Part shown: piece by piece, positions 43,740 to 56,445 of the stretch
How positions within the stretch are numbered: the stretch's first letter is position 1
How the letters are laid out: each line of letters starts with the position of its first letter
Source of the DNA: Littorina saxatilis
Taxonomy: Eukaryota; Mollusca; Gastropoda; Littorinimorpha; Littorinidae
Direction: 5' to 3'
Length of the DNA: 64,000 nt
NCBI RefSeq assembly: GCF_037325665.1
Contig: NC_090248.1
Location: 20,709,137 to 20,773,136 of the forward strand
The notes under the pieces: model-generated
Told to the model about the DNA's origin: nothing
Database searches by the model: none
What the model saw: the letters and a program-made list of their open reading frames with translations, nothing else
Translations under genes and position numbers: made by a program

Positions 43740-44770
43740 CCTTGTTTGAAGGAACATCTCTGTACTCAACCATATCTGCAAACACTGGCATTGAAGATTT
43801 TCTTGGACATGAGCATCTACCTACATTCTGTTGTTGGATTTCCCTATGAAATTATATATTTGTTAGACATTTTCACCGAACACACAGACCCAAATCTTGT
43901 CTTTGACAGTGCATTTGGCATGACAAGCTTGCCTGAAGCTTTTTATCACTCTTTTGTTGTATCACATTATCTAATTGCAACATTTGGAAAAGAACTAGTG
44001 TCGCTGTATACGGAGATTTGAAGAATGAGATATCTTTTGTCTTTGACTCTCACGAAAGAAACTTTAACGATAAAGTTTCAGGTAGTACAGCTGTTTAGTC
44101 TTTCCATTCTTCGAGCAAAGCTTCAATAGTCATATTTAGCTGACTCCAGTTTTACTCTCTGTTTCTGCTCAAAATATTGGACTTGAACAAAACTGTTCAT
44201 CTGACTTGCATAAATGTCTCTTTGTAGTACCAACACGGCTCAGAACAGTTTCACAAGTCTGCCAGCACAGTATTTGAATCCAAGAAAAAGACAGGATGTT
44301 AATGCAAACATGCATGGTACACATTTTTAATGAAAAATAGTCTGATTGTCAGCATATTTTATCAAAAATGTCTCCTTCTTCACAACAGACCAAATATAAC
44401 AATCAGCTTAGTAGGGGCGTACTGGCAAGACTATTACTGCAGGCGAATAACACAACAGGGTAAAAAGAACAACAGAACAACCTACCAGGTTTGTTCAAGA
44501 GTGTCTTACATGTGCTTTGAATGTCAACAGTAATCATTCTTACTGTTCTGTTAATTGTGACCATGACAAGACCGAGTGTCTTACATGTGCTTCTAATGTC
44601 GTCAGTGATCATTCTTACCTTTCTTCACAAGTTCGGCGTAAAATGTGCGTACAGGAATTAGAAGTTACTGATTATGTGCTTGAAGATGAAGATATCACTG
44701 TTTTAAACAAAGAGCCATGCGTGATAGTGGATTCCGAGCAAGTTGCTGATTTTTTTTAAAATTACAACTT
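43740..44770 (+). other. Degenerate protein-like frames, unidentified
   Basis: Short plus-strand stretches look more protein-like than background. One is LFEGTSLYSTISANTGIEDF near 43,743. Another runs from about 44,480 to 44,758 with a duplicated ECLTCA.N module, ending VDSEQVADFF. The string TDYVLEDE recurs near 45,610. I cannot name a family; these may be decayed transposon or duplicated-gene remnants. Confidence 0.25.
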
Positions 44771-44889
44771 CGCAACATGAAAATGAAATGTTTACAGATT
44801 TTATAACCTCCCCACTTCACAAACTTCACAGTAATCATTCTTACCTTTTCTTCACAAGTTCGGCGTAAAACTTGCACAAAGAAAATAAC

Positions 44890-45305
44890 AAGAGGCCAAG
44901 CCTTCAAGGCTCCCGTAAGAAATCGACAAACAGTAACACAAACTCAATGACTCCGTCACACATACACACACACAGTAAGCATAGGTGACACTAGATCTAG
45001 ATCTGTCTGTCTGTAGCCTACTTACGGGGACACGACTGCCAGATGGCCAGATCGACACTGCGCTTTCGACAGCGCTTCCTCGCGCAGACACTGGAAACAC
45101 GCTGTGCAGATTAACCTATAGGAAATCTCCTTTGGTATCTTCTTTATCTATTTTTCTGGAGCTACGAAACCGAACAATGTGAAATCGTCTTCTCCGAATC
45201 GGCGAACTGCAGCTCGGTGATCTATACCACAATCCTTCACGCGATCTGACCTAACCTTGACCCCTGACCTGGTCTACATACCACACACGACACAAACCAG
45301 TCAGC
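44890..45305. repeat. Dispersed-repeat-like segment
   Basis: It begins GGCCAAGCCTTCAAGGCTCC, passes a short CA tract and ends with CACACACGACACAAACCAGT. From memory this resembles a dispersed repeat common in gastropod genomes. No terminal repeats are visible and only one copy is in the window. Confidence 0.35.
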
Positions 45306-45491
45306 TGTTTTTACCCCCCCCCCCCCCCCCCAAAAAAAAAAACCCACCACCCGTTTTCTTTGGATACACACTTTAACTACATACGTGCCGACGAAATGTT
45401 GATCATTGCTTCAATACTTTGAAGCTGTTGCTTGGATAATAACCAGGTAAAATTAGTATTTCGGTGTTCAGTCAAATGTTAAAGTTTCTAT

Positions 45492-45496
<5 letters not shown>

Positions 45497-45540
<44 letters not shown>

Positions 45541-45541
45541 T
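45497..45541. repeat. (CA)n microsatellite
   Basis: About 22 CA units, followed by further CACA blocks to 45,560. Confidence 0.95.
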
Positions 45542-45765
45542 GCACACACACACATACGCACAGACAGACAAAAGTTAGCATCGCATAGGCTACACTTACG
45601 TGAGCCAAAAATTACTGATTATGTGCTTGAAGATGAAAATATACATGGCTTGCTGTGTCGTACCAGATTTACACAAATTGGTTTTTTTTAAATAGTGAAC
45701 TGCGAGCGAAAGCGATCTGTTCACTATTTGAAAAAGCAACGAGTGTAAGCCATGTAGGGGAAGGG

Positions 45766-45956
45766 CTCCTAATATGGACCACTTTTTGTTTCATGCTAAT
45801 AACTAGCTTGTTTTCTTGCGAAGAAGTTTCATTTTGTGTTTGGTAGTCCTTCTCTCTTAGGTGAACCGTTAGGCCTAATTAGAGTGAAATAGCTTTGATA
45901 GACATTCAGCAAAAATTAAATACATAAAAAAAATCACAAATGGTCCATATTAGGCG
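45766..45956. mobile_element. Small MITE with CTCCTAATATGGACCA ends (copy 1)
   Basis: CTCCTAATATGGACCA at 45,766 is inverted as TGGTCCATATTAGGCGC at 45,941. The body is ~160 bases of AT-rich sequence. It abuts copy 2 at 45,963. Confidence 0.55.
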
Positions 45957-45962
45957 CCCAGG

Positions 45963-46332
45963 CTCCTAATATGGACCAGTGAAGCGGCCTTCACGAATCA
46001 CTGTCAAAAGCCCCCGGCCTATACTTCAAAATAACGTGATACAACTTAGTGTGCATGTCAGACCAATTCAAATATGCTTTAGATTTATCTGTTTCGGGTT
46101 GATGAGAACATTATTTGAAGCACACCAGGAAACTAAAGAAGCATATCAAAAACAGAGTGAAAATACGTGAAATTATCAACTTCCACAAAAAGAATTAAGA
46201 CAATTTGATATATTTTTTTGAAAGCTCGAGGGCTAGTTATAGGTTATTTTTAGCAAGCTTCTTAATGAATTAATAAAAATAGCCTTTAGCTTTTATTTTC
46301 TTCGATTTGTTGAACGTGGTCCATATTAGGGG
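45963..46332. mobile_element. Small MITE with CTCCTAATATGGACCA ends (copy 2)
   Basis: CTCCTAATATGGACCA at 45,963 is inverted as GTGGTCCATATTAGGGGA at 46,317. With copy 1 it forms four alternating copies of the motif; the middle pair makes a 38-bp near-palindrome at 45,941-45,978. Confidence 0.55.
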
Positions 46333-46496
46333 ACTCACACATACTTTGAGATTTTGCTATTAATTTTTGTTTCCAGTAGAAACTAGGGGCCAAAACTGCT
46401 AAAATGTAACAAATACGGTCTTAGCTGTCATATATAGCAATTTTTGTGTGATAAAAGCTTTGGCTGTGGACAGAAACGAGTCCGTTTTAGGCGTCC

Positions 46497-48440
46497 GATA
46501 GTGCTGTCTGTGTCACAGGATAGTGCTGTCTGTGTCACAGGATAGTGCTGTCTGTGTCACAGGATAGTGCTGTCTGTGTCACAGTATAGTGCTGTCTGTG
46601 TCACAGTATAGTGCTGTCTGTGTCACAGTATAGTGCTGTCTGTGTCACAGTATAGTGCTGTCTGTGTCACAGGATAGTGCTGTCTGTGTCACAGTATAGT
46701 ACTGTTTGTGTCACAGGATAGTGCTGTCTGTGTCACAGTATAGTGCTGTCTGTGTCACAGGATAGTGCTGTCTGTGTAACAGGATAGTGCTGTCTGTGTC
46801 ACAGTATAGTGCTGTCTGTGTCACAGTATAGTGCTGTCTGTGTCTCAGGATAGTGCTGTCTGTGTCACAGTATAGTGCTGTCTGTGTCACAGTATAGTGC
46901 TGTCTGTGTCTCAGTATAGTGCTGTCTGTGTCTCAGGATAGTGCTGTCTGTGTCACAGTATAGTGCTGTCTGTGTCTCAGTATAGTGCTGTCTGTGTCAC
47001 AGGATAGTGCTGTCTGTGTCACAGGATAGTGCTGTCTGTGTCACAGTATAGTGCTGTCTGTGTCACAGTATAGTGCTGTCTGTGTCACAGTATAGTGCTG
47101 TCTGTGTCACAGTATAGTGCTGTCTGTGTCACAGTATAGTGCTGTCTGTGTCACAGTATAGTGCTGTCTGTGTCACAGTATAGTGCTGTCTGTGTCACAG
47201 TATAGTGCTGTCTGTGTCACAGGATAGTGCTGTCTGTGTAACAGGATAGTGCTGTCTGTGTCACAGGATAGTGCTGTCTGTGTCACAGTATAGTGCTGTC
47301 TGTGTCACAGGATAGTGCTGTCTGTGTCACAGTATAGTGCTGTCTGTGTCACAGTATAGTGCTGTCTGTGTCACAGTATAGTGCTGTCTGTGTCACAGGA
47401 TAGTGTTGTCTATGTCACAGTATAGTGCTGTCTGTGTCACAGTATAGTGCTGTCTGTGTCACAGTATAGTGCTGTCTGTGTCACAGTATAGTGCTGTCTG
47501 TGTCACAGTATAGTGCTGTCTGTGTCACAGGATAGTGCTGTCTGTGTCACAGTATAGTGCTGTCTGTGTCACAGGATAGTGCTGTCTGTGTCACAGTATA
47601 GTGTTGTCTGTGTCACAGTATAGTGCTGTCTGTGTCACAGTATAGTGTTGTCTGTGTCACAGTATAGTGCTGTCTGTGTCACAGTATAGTGCTGTCTGTG
47701 TCACAGTATAGTGCTGTCTGTGTCACAGTATAGTGCTGTCTGTGTCACATGATAGTGCTGTCTGTGTCACAGTATAGTGCTGTCTGTGTCACAGTATAGT
47801 GCTGTCTGTGTCACAGGATAGTGCTGTCTGTGTCACAGTATAGTGCTGTCTGTGTCACAGTATAGTGCTGTCTGTGTCACAGGATAGTGCTGTCTGTGTC
47901 ACAGGATAGTGCTGTCTGTGTCACAGTATAGTGCTGTCTGTGTCACAGTATAGTGCTGTCTGTGTCACAGTATAGTACTGTCTGTGTCACAGTATAGTGC
48001 TGTCTGTGTCACAGTATAGTGCTGTCTGTGTCACAGTATAGTGCTGTCTGTGTCACAGTATAGTGCTGTCTGTGTCACAGTATAGTGCTGTCTGTGTCAC
48101 AGGATAGTGCTGTCTGTGTCACAGTATAGTGCTGTCTGTGTCACAGTATAGTGCTGTCTGTGTCACAGGATAGTGCTGTCTGTGTCACAGTATAGTGCTG
48201 TCTGTGTCACAGGATAGTGCTGTCTGTGTCACAGTATAGTGCTGTCTGTGTCACAGTATAGTGCTGTCTGTGTCACAGTATAGTGCTGTCTGTGTCACAG
48301 TATAGTGCTGTCTGTGTCACAGTATAGTGCTGTCTGTGTCACAGTATAGTGCTGTCTGTGTCACAGGATAGTGCTGTCTGTGTCACAGTATAGTGCTGTC
48401 TGTGTCACAGTATAGTACTGTTTGTGTCACAGTATAGTGC
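46497..48440. repeat. 22-bp minisatellite, about 88 copies
   Basis: The unit is AGTGCTGTCTGTGTCACAG plus TAT or GAT. It runs 1.94 kb at constant 22-bp period. The main variation is one T/G position (CAGTATA or CAGGATA), with rare variants (GTGTCTCAG, GTGTAACAG, AGTACTG, AGTGTTG). Unit length is not a multiple of three and stops occur throughout, so it is non-coding. Confidence 0.97.
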
Positions 48441-49059
48441 GGATTGTTTGCTCAACTACTCAGTGTTGCAGATTGGCATCGTGTCCGAGTTACGGAGCAA
48501 ACAATTTTCACCAGGCTTTGCACAGAATTTACACAGGCAGCAGGATTCGACTTTTTTCCCCAAGTAAAAGGATGCTATCCAATGTACAACTGAGCCCTGG
48601 CAAATCTGTGGTAGTTTACACAAACGCATGGTTTAATGGGGATCAAAAACGACGTCCATTCAAACAGCCGTTATCTTCTGAACCAGAGAAGTAACAAGAT
48701 AATAGTGATTAACAATATGATGGTGATTAACAAGATAATCTTCACAGAAAGGAAGGTGTCTTTTACTGTGTGTTGTGTCTGTACCCTTTTGGTCTACCAT
48801 GCCTTCCGTGTCTGTCTATCCGCAATGCCTTCTGTCTGTCTCAGTCAGACCGTACTGGAGGGTCAGCTGAATCAACTCGGTAAACTATAAACAGAAGCCG
48901 TGTTCCACTTTTGAACACATTTCTGTAACAAGTTGTGTTCGGCTTGTGGCATAGCACATAGTCCTATTGGCAAAAGTTGCAGCACACAAAGTGTTCACAA
49001 TGAACACTTGTGAACATTATGTCTTTATCATGTGTACCTCTTTTGCTAGTTGACTTATA
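48441..49059. other. Non-coding spacer between the two satellites
   Basis: A plus-strand frame from 48,422 to 48,694 begins inside the minisatellite and is not recognised. From about 48,895 the sequence contains diverged pieces of the 79-bp unit (GGAACACTTCTG-like). No gene is supported. Confidence 0.4.
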
Positions 49060-49790
49060 AACCATTTCACAAACGTGTTACAGAAATCTGTTGAAAACTG
49101 ATTGGAACACTTCTGTTCAGTTAAATTAAAGTGTACTTCATCGTGGCCAAGCTAACTAGCCAAGGGCTGTTACATAAATGTGTTCAAAATGGGAACACTT
49201 CTGTTCAGAGTGTACTTCATCATGGACACGCTAACTAGCCAAGGGCTGTTACAGATCTGTGTTCAACATTGGAACACTTCTGTTTGGAGTGTAATATAGT
49301 ATGGACACGCTAACTAGCCAAGGGCTGTTACAGATCTGTAATCAAAATTGGAACACTTCTGTTTGGAGTGTAATATAGCATGGACACGCTAACTAGCCAA
49401 GGGCTATCTGTAATCAACATTGGAACACTTCTGTTTGGAGTGTAATATAGTATGGACACGCTAACTAGCCAAGGGCTGTTACAGATCTGTGTTCAACATT
49501 GGAACACTTCTGTTTGGAGTGTAATATAGCATGGACACGCTAACTAGCCAAGGGCTGTTACAGATCTGTGTTCAACATTGGAACACTTCTGTCTGGAGTG
49601 TAATATAGTATGGACACGCTAACTAGCCAAGGGCTGTTACAGATCTGTGTTCCAAACACTTCTGTCTGGAGTGTAATATAGTATGGACACGCTAACTAGC
49701 CAAGGGCTGTTACAGATCTGTGTTCCAAACACTTCTGTTCAGTTAGAGTGTATTTCAGCATGGCATGGACATGCTAACTAGCCAAGGGAC
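49060..49790. repeat. 79-bp satellite, about 8-9 copies
   Basis: The unit includes GGACACGCTAACTAGCCAAG, GGCTGTTACAGATCTGTG and TGGAACACTTCTGTTTGGAG. Inner copies are ~95% alike with some short deletions. The outer copies on both sides are more diverged, as expected for an array homogenised from its middle. Confidence 0.85.
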
Positions 49791-50156
49791 TGACACAGCG
49801 ACAGGTGTCATGGTGTGCAGACAGTGTGAGGCGTCACGGTGTCATGATTGAGCAGTAGTAACATTCAGCTCGATAATCAATAGCTGACCACTGTGACCAT
49901 TACCACGCTCAGTCATCTGTCAGCACGCTACTGCCGAACATGCAGTCCCACCTCCTCTCACCATATATCCAGGCTACCACTGGCTTCCTGGATGGCATGT
50001 GTCACACTAACACAAATCAAACCCTACTACTTCTAATGATTCTTTACGTCCTCCGAAAAACCTGAACAACTTGAAAAAGAATCTGTGCAAGAAGTAGAAC
50101 TTGTGACATGCTGACACACACGCACACACACACACACACGCACGCAAGCACGCAAG

Positions 50157-50187
<31 letters not shown>

Positions 50188-51974
50188 CAAGACCGATCAA
50201 CAGCTGAAGAATCAGCGTCTTTTTCAGCGTTACCCCCAAAGGCAGTAGCCTTACAGAAGTCCAGAGTGGCCGCAGAGCTGACGAAACTGGATAATTGTGA
50301 TCATCATGGCTGACCAGTAACCCTTTTAACTCAGAGGCACGTCATTACCAAACCTGACTACGTGCATCTTAAATCGAACAAATCGCAATTGTTTTTCCGG
50401 CGTTTGCTTTTTGTTTTTCTCAGTTTTACCTTCTAGGAATTGATGGTCGACGGCTTTAATAATTGTCTTATATAGTCGCACACACTGCATCGATTATCTG
50501 AGATCTCGTTAATACTCGAATTCAAGTTAATAGGCTGGGTCTGATGAAACTGAATAAGTGACTATCTCGGAAGACTTGAAACGACTGGACAGATCTGAGA
50601 ACGCACAAACAAACAAACAAACATCATCCTTCAAGCCTGCAATGAAGTTTTGTGACCCCACTTGGGTCAACCGATGCCAGACTTTAAAAGTCTAAGGGCC
50701 GTGTCCTCACACGCCATTTTGTGGATAACTTTGCAGCATCAGACGTCATTCCCGCCGGCCGCCATGATAACGCCTTATAACGCCCAAGCATCATTCTCCC
50801 GCTGCCCTTGTATTGCGCTGCAAGTAACCATTCAGCCATGCCCTCACCGCTAAAAGTTACACCGCTCACGCAACTGTTGTGACCCCTCCCTCCACCCTTG
50901 CAACTGTTGTTATAGGACCCTATGTGACCCCCCTTTCCCTTTTCTCTTCGCTCTCCTTTCTTGTCCATTGTAATGGTCAGTGGGCAGCATGTTATGACGC
51001 GCCGTTTGAACTGTGGTTTGGAGGATGGCTATAACTGGTCTGACTCAATCGTCATCACCACCACAGCCAAATGTTTCGGCAGCATTCAGAACAAGTGGTG
51101 GTCATGAAAACCCCAAACTGACACCCAAAAAAAGGGAGAAAAAAAACCCTTTCCGCGTACCGACTGCCAGGATTGAATATTCTGTACCTTAATTATTAGC
51201 CTACCATCATATCTCACGAATCTACTACAATAATTTCTTTAACTTATGCTAACAAAACCCCAACAACTTTAGTTTGCTTTACCATTTTAATTATGACCGC
51301 TATTGCCACGGTAACTGATGTTCTTGTCCAACGTCATAACTGACCCATCATTCAGACACTTTCGCACCTGGCTGTCCACTTAAAAGACAAATCAGGAATT
51401 GACAGGCAATAAAAATGATAGGGACCAGTCTTCAGGTACTTTCTCTTTCTTACCGATGAACAGCAAGTATAAACAACAATGGCCAGTTTCCATCACAAGA
51501 GCAATGGACGATAACTGAGGACAGCAAAAGCGATAATCAGCTGAACAACAACAACAACAACAACTACAACAACAACTCAACTATGTCACTGATGGCGTAC
51601 ACCCAAACAAGAACAATCCAACAGGGGAGGCTCGTTTGCAGGTTGCTCGGACAGCTGTCAGCTCCAAGTAGGTCAACAGTGAAGCCATCATGTTACGCGC
51701 ACACCTAATGCACACCGCTCATCTGGCTCGTCTTCAGCTCACCATCATCCCATAATATACAACCTCCCTGACCTGCTGATACATAGTCAGCTTCACTGAT
51801 CGCTCAATCCTCAGCCTTTGATTTCAGTAACCTTAGATGACCTCTTGTCAGTAATTCAGCTCGTTGACTGATCAGTAGGGTAACAACAACAACAACTAAC
51901 GAAATAGAGGAGCCAGCTGATTGTGTGTGTGCGGGGAGGGGTGAGTGTGCGTGCGTCCGTGTGTGTATGTATCA
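49791..51974. other. Long non-coding stretch, no gene recognised
   Basis: It contains a CA-rich tract at 50,114-50,187, (CAAA)n at about 50,605-50,623, a GC-richer segment at 50,640-50,990 (ACGTCATTCCCGCCGGCCGC) and (CAA)n near 51,545-51,575. No coherent exon of MON2 or any other gene was found on either strand. Confidence 0.45.
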
Positions 51975-52313
51975 GTGCAGGGCCGGACCCAGGGGGGGGT
52001 TCCAGGGGTTCCGGAACCCCACCCCTGAAAAAAGCATGTACCTTGCTTTGAGTGGGTTTGTTTTTTTAGGACTTTTACTAGTTTTAGCACCAAAACAATG
52101 CTGCTCTTAACCCTCAAAACAAGGCCCAGAATGCACCAGATTGCACAGATTTTAACCGTTTTTCAAACATTTTCCGGGGGAGCATGCCCCCGGACCCCCC
52201 TAGTTCGCGCGCCTGCTTTGCAGGCGCGCGCTTGTGGCTTCGCCACTTCGCTGATTTTCCCCCCCCAAAAAGGAGGAACCCCCCCCCTTACCGTCAACTC
52301 ATTTGGTCCGGCC
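51975..52313. mobile_element. hAT-like MITE with 5-bp target duplication
   Basis: CAGGGCCGGACCC at the left is inverted as GGTCCGGCCCTG at the right, flanked by CAGTG on both sides. The body has GAGCATGCCCCCGGACCCCC and a GCGCGCCTGCTTTGCAGGCG hairpin. No transposase is present. End positions are good to a few bases. Confidence 0.6.
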
Positions 52314-52329
52314 CTGCAGTGTGTGTGTG

Positions 52330-52560
52330 TGGGAGACAATGACAATGACAATGACAATGACAATTCTTTATTTTACGAGGGTAACAGAATAAGCATTGGT
52401 ATACTTTTTTGCATCTGGCCCTCGCCCTAAAGAGGGACTAAATCTACTATAAAAACTACTACTACTACTACTACAATACTTACATAATTAGTAAAACAGG
52501 ATAAGTTTATGTACATACGTGCATTATATGAAACATTGTAGTTTATACATGTTCATGACA
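52330..52560. mobile_element. 3' end of a dispersed retroposon with (TGACAA)n
   Basis: Repeated CAATGACAATGACAATGACA is followed by TTCTTTATTTTACGAGGGTA and GGCCCTCGCCCTAAAGAGGG, then (CTA)n. The simple-repeat terminus suggests the 3' tail of a non-LTR element or SINE read from the minus strand. Confidence 0.4.
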
Positions 52561-52611
52561 AGGTGCAAAGCAAAAATTTGCAAGTCAATTAGAGTAAGAA
52601 AACTATGCAGA

Positions 52612-52634
52612 GAGAGTGAGAGAGAGAGGGAGAG

Positions 52635-52728
<94 letters not shown>

Positions 52729-52740
52729 TGAGAGAGAGAA
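52612..52740. repeat. (GA)n microsatellite with GATA interruption
   Basis: AG-rich tract with (GATA) units near 52,636-52,652, then ~65 bases of pure GA. Confidence 0.95.
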
Positions 52741-54302
52741 CAATCAGTACTTCACTGCCAATCTTGATCTATATACGCGGAGAAATTTACTGACGAGTCG
52801 TTGCTGACATCAGTACAGGCAGCAGCTTCTGAATATAATTTAAATTCTGTCTTAAAAACGGTCGTCAGGTTAAACTTGAAGGAGACTCATGTTTGAATTG
52901 TAGTGCACAACGAGCACTGATGAGGCTCCCCTTGGCCAGTGAGCTGGACTGACGATAATAACACTCCTTCGATCTTATAAAGGACACAAAGCTTATTTTT
53001 ATCTAAACATTCTGATGCACTCTAATCCACGTCAACGCCAAGCGTGTTTGTAGTGCTTCACAATCTTCATTGATAAAGACTCATCTTTGCATCCGCCCCC
53101 CAAAACAGTTTGTTTTGTTTTGTTTGTTTAATGAATAATCAAAACAATTAATTTTTAAAAAAATCCCGCATAAAGGTGTATTTCGCGAACATTTTACAAC
53201 CAATCATCATTTATTGAATATAAATACGGGCATCTTGCTAATTTTGATTCCAACACTTCTGTGTACTTTAATCCAAGTCAGTGCAAAGCCAGTGGCCTTC
53301 TTAGTCTTACACAGTGCTTTATGGCCAAGTACATGATGGTAAATCCCTCGAACTACATGTGTGACAGGGCGCCCTTTGGGTCTGTGCGTTGTGTAAGGTT
53401 ATGGAAGATCTGTCCAAGGTGTGCCAACACTGCACACGGTCACTGCTCACCAAAGGGCAGCGCTGGCTATACAAGGTCACTTGTTGACACTTATATTTAC
53501 TGACCCTACTACTGGTTACCATCATAGTCCAGCCAACGAACCCCCCCCCCCCCCCCCCCTATCCCACTTCCAACTTTCTCCTATCATCATGCGTCTCTCT
53601 CTCTCCCACCCAAAACAGACCCCCTTGCAGATTAAAGCTTTGTTTTAATTCAAATGTTAAAATCTTGCCTTGGGCGGCCAAAGCTTAATAGTGTAGTCAA
53701 ATATAACAACACATAAATCAATAGCATCGTTCTTCTCAGTAATGGCCTCCCGCTCTTGAAGCAAGTGTGAAATTAATGTCATCAACAATTAATCACTCAA
53801 TCTCTGCCTTCATGCAGAGACATTACATGTCATCTTCAATTCACCTCCACCCCTCACTCACCAAACCCACCATCCCATTGCCCTTTCCCTCCGAGGGATC
53901 TTGGAATCAAAGACCACTGTCCGAAGTTGAGTTCCAATACAAGAGGATCGCAGGCTCACAGATGGGGAGACTCGCCGAGTGTCAAGACAGACGGAGACAG
54001 AGAAACAAAGCGACGGGTGCAAACATCTGTCCCCATGTCGGGTGTGTGCAGTAACTATGGTTACCAACGTGAGCGGGTTGTGTGACAGTCAGACAGGGTA
54101 AAAACAAACACACGACCCATCCCAACACTTGCTTGACCGCTCGGACAGTGGACAGCGACAAAACACTGGCCATTGTCTTCACAGACTGGTCACTTATTTT
54201 TAACGCCACCGCACGAGAGAATACATTTCTAAAGAAACTATTTCTTTTTGATATCTGACGCTGTTAAACTTAAAAGAACGCATCGGCAGGTTTAAAGGCT
54301 CG
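52741..54302. other. Non-coding stretch, no gene recognised
   Basis: Two diverged similar segments occur near 53,000 (CACTCTAATCCACGTCAACG) and 53,265 (TACTTTAATCCAAGTCAGTG), possibly an old duplication. A C run lies at about 53,541-53,559. No supported frame. Confidence 0.4.
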
Positions 54303-54600
54303 GGGGCCCGGGTAGCTCAGGTGGTGGAGTGGACTTGTGATCGAAAGGTCGCTGGTTCGAATCCGGGCCGGGACGGATCGACACGGGTCAACTTTATGTG
54401 CAGACCCAGAGACGGTATCCATGTTCCACTCCAGTGTCACCACAGTGGCACGTAAAAGACCTCGGTCATTCTGCCATAAGTGCAGATGGCTGATACCACC
54501 TAAACACGCATACACTTGTGTATCTAATCTAAAAGTCGGGTTAAAAAACCCGGGAACATGCCCCTAATGGCTTTGCTGTGAGGGTGTAAAACTCTAATTT
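54303..54600 (+). mobile_element. tRNA-derived SINE (family 3)
   Basis: The head GGCCCGGGTAGCTCAGGTGG and B-box-like GGTTCGAATCCGGGCCGG are followed by a body with GTAAAAGACCTCGGTCATTC. It ends CCCTAATGGCTTTGCTGTGA and a short T-rich tail. The acceptor stem is not paired, so it is not a working tRNA. Confidence 0.75.
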
Positions 54601-55072
54601 CCCCCGTTTAAAGGCTCAGTTCTTACCGTGAAAACGGTTCTGCTAGCGATCTCAGATCTGGCCAGGTTTTTACATAGTATAAGACCATCTCTCCACTTTG
54701 TCATGTACCAGAAATCACCCCCCTGACTGACTGTGCATTGTTTGATTGTTTTAGTAATAGTAAAATTAATATTAAAAGTCGTACGGGTTTTAGCCATTAA
54801 AGGACTTGAGTGTTTGTCCGCTTTTATTGATTGTGTTTTTTCTCTCTCCGCATTTCATTTCTTAAAAAGCCATTGGTGGTGTGGCCTTATCACATGTAGA
54901 AGCCTGGCCAGATGAATTGCCTTTAACATCCTTTACTCACTCGCCTGAATAAACATATATAGATATATCTACAGAAATAGCACAGTGTATCTACATTAAA
55001 ACAAATCAAAAAAAGAAAAACAACAACACGCGTTGCAATGAAAAAAGAAAAGCCGCGGGGGGGGGGGGGGGT

Positions 55073-55196
<124 letters not shown>

Positions 55197-55211
55197 GACA
55201 GACAAACACTT

Positions 55212-55507
55212 TTGTTTGTTTATTTGTTTGCTTAACGCCCAGCCGACCACGAAGGGCCATATTAGGGCGGTGCTGCTTTGACATATAACATGCGCAACAC
55301 ACAAGACAGAAGTCGCAGCACAGGCTTCATGTCTCACCCAGTCACATTATTCTGACACCGGACCAACCAGTCCTAGCACTAACCCCATAATGCCAGACGC
55401 CAGGCGGAGCAGCCACTAGAAGGATTGCCAATTTTAAAGTCTTAGGTATGACCCGGCCGGCAACCCACGACCTCCCGACGCCTTACCACTATAGGCCAAC
55501 CGTGCCG

Positions 55508-55509
<2 letters not shown>
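55212..55509 (-). mobile_element. tRNA-derived SINE (family 1), near full-length copy
   Basis: On the minus strand it runs from a TGGCCTATAGTGGTAAGGCG head (the B-box segment is shortened) through the standard body to GGGCGTTAAGCAAACAAATA. It is flanked by GA-repeat tracts on both sides, suggesting insertion into a microsatellite. Confidence 0.85.
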
Positions 55510-55539
<30 letters not shown>

Positions 55540-55545
<6 letters not shown>

Positions 55546-56440
55546 GTGTTTCAATTACATTATCGCCTGCAATCAGAAGGGCAAAGGCCATACATATTTT
55601 GCATCAGTTTCATATCAAAATAATGCTATAAAAATGTGATTATCTGTCTAAGTAACATTATCAAGGTTCAACGTCCCCCTGCCCGCACCCATTTCCCCTT
55701 CTTGCACCCCACTTTTTTTGCAAGGCACTATTGGGCGAGGAGAATAACTGTCGTCTTTACGAGCACAACATGTGTACTGACGGCTCCCTCTCTGCGCTCA
55801 GTCATCCAAACAGCACAGGTTTCACCCTCGTGTGTCAGTGTGGATAGGAAAGCAAACAGCTGCGTCAGGGCCCAATCGCGAGACGTAATCATTGCGTCAC
55901 ATAACGTCACTCCAGAGCTCGTGAGCAAGCAACCGACATGCCGCAGGCCCGCGTAGCTATGCGCTATGACGTAACATGGCGATGGGTGGGAAACTTTGTA
56001 CAAAGTGTGGTACGCCGATGTCATCACGGTTGTGGGGTTCAAACCGGTCCAGATAGACTGACTAGCCTTAAGATTTTAAATGATTTTGAGTTGCAGCTCT
56101 ATAAACCTCTCCTAGCATGGGAAGAACATTTGCGACTGTGCGTGAAAAGACAAGTAAACAGACCATAACAATAATGCACTAACGTAAATACGAACAAGAC
56201 TAAAATCTGTACGAAATGAGAGTTTCGACCCTGGGATCTCCTGTGGGTAACATAGAGAACAAGATGGAAGTACGTGAAAGGTAGTGCTTTTATACCCCTT
56301 CAAAGAAAAATTCAAGTGCATAGTATTAGCAGTGACTAAGTATCTTGTGAATGATAATAAGTACACTTCTACTAAAGAATCGAATCGGAGCCCGTGCATG
56401 CAAAATTCTGCTGCGTTCAACACACTAGTCCACAATCTGA
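55540..56440. other. CpG-containing non-coding stretch
   Basis: It has several CRE-like or ATF-like sites (AGACGTAATC, TGCGTCACATAACGTCAC, TATGACGTAA) between 55,880 and 55,980. No exon is recognised. With the motif cluster that follows it could be a promoter region. Confidence 0.3.
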
Positions 56441-56445
56441 GCAGC

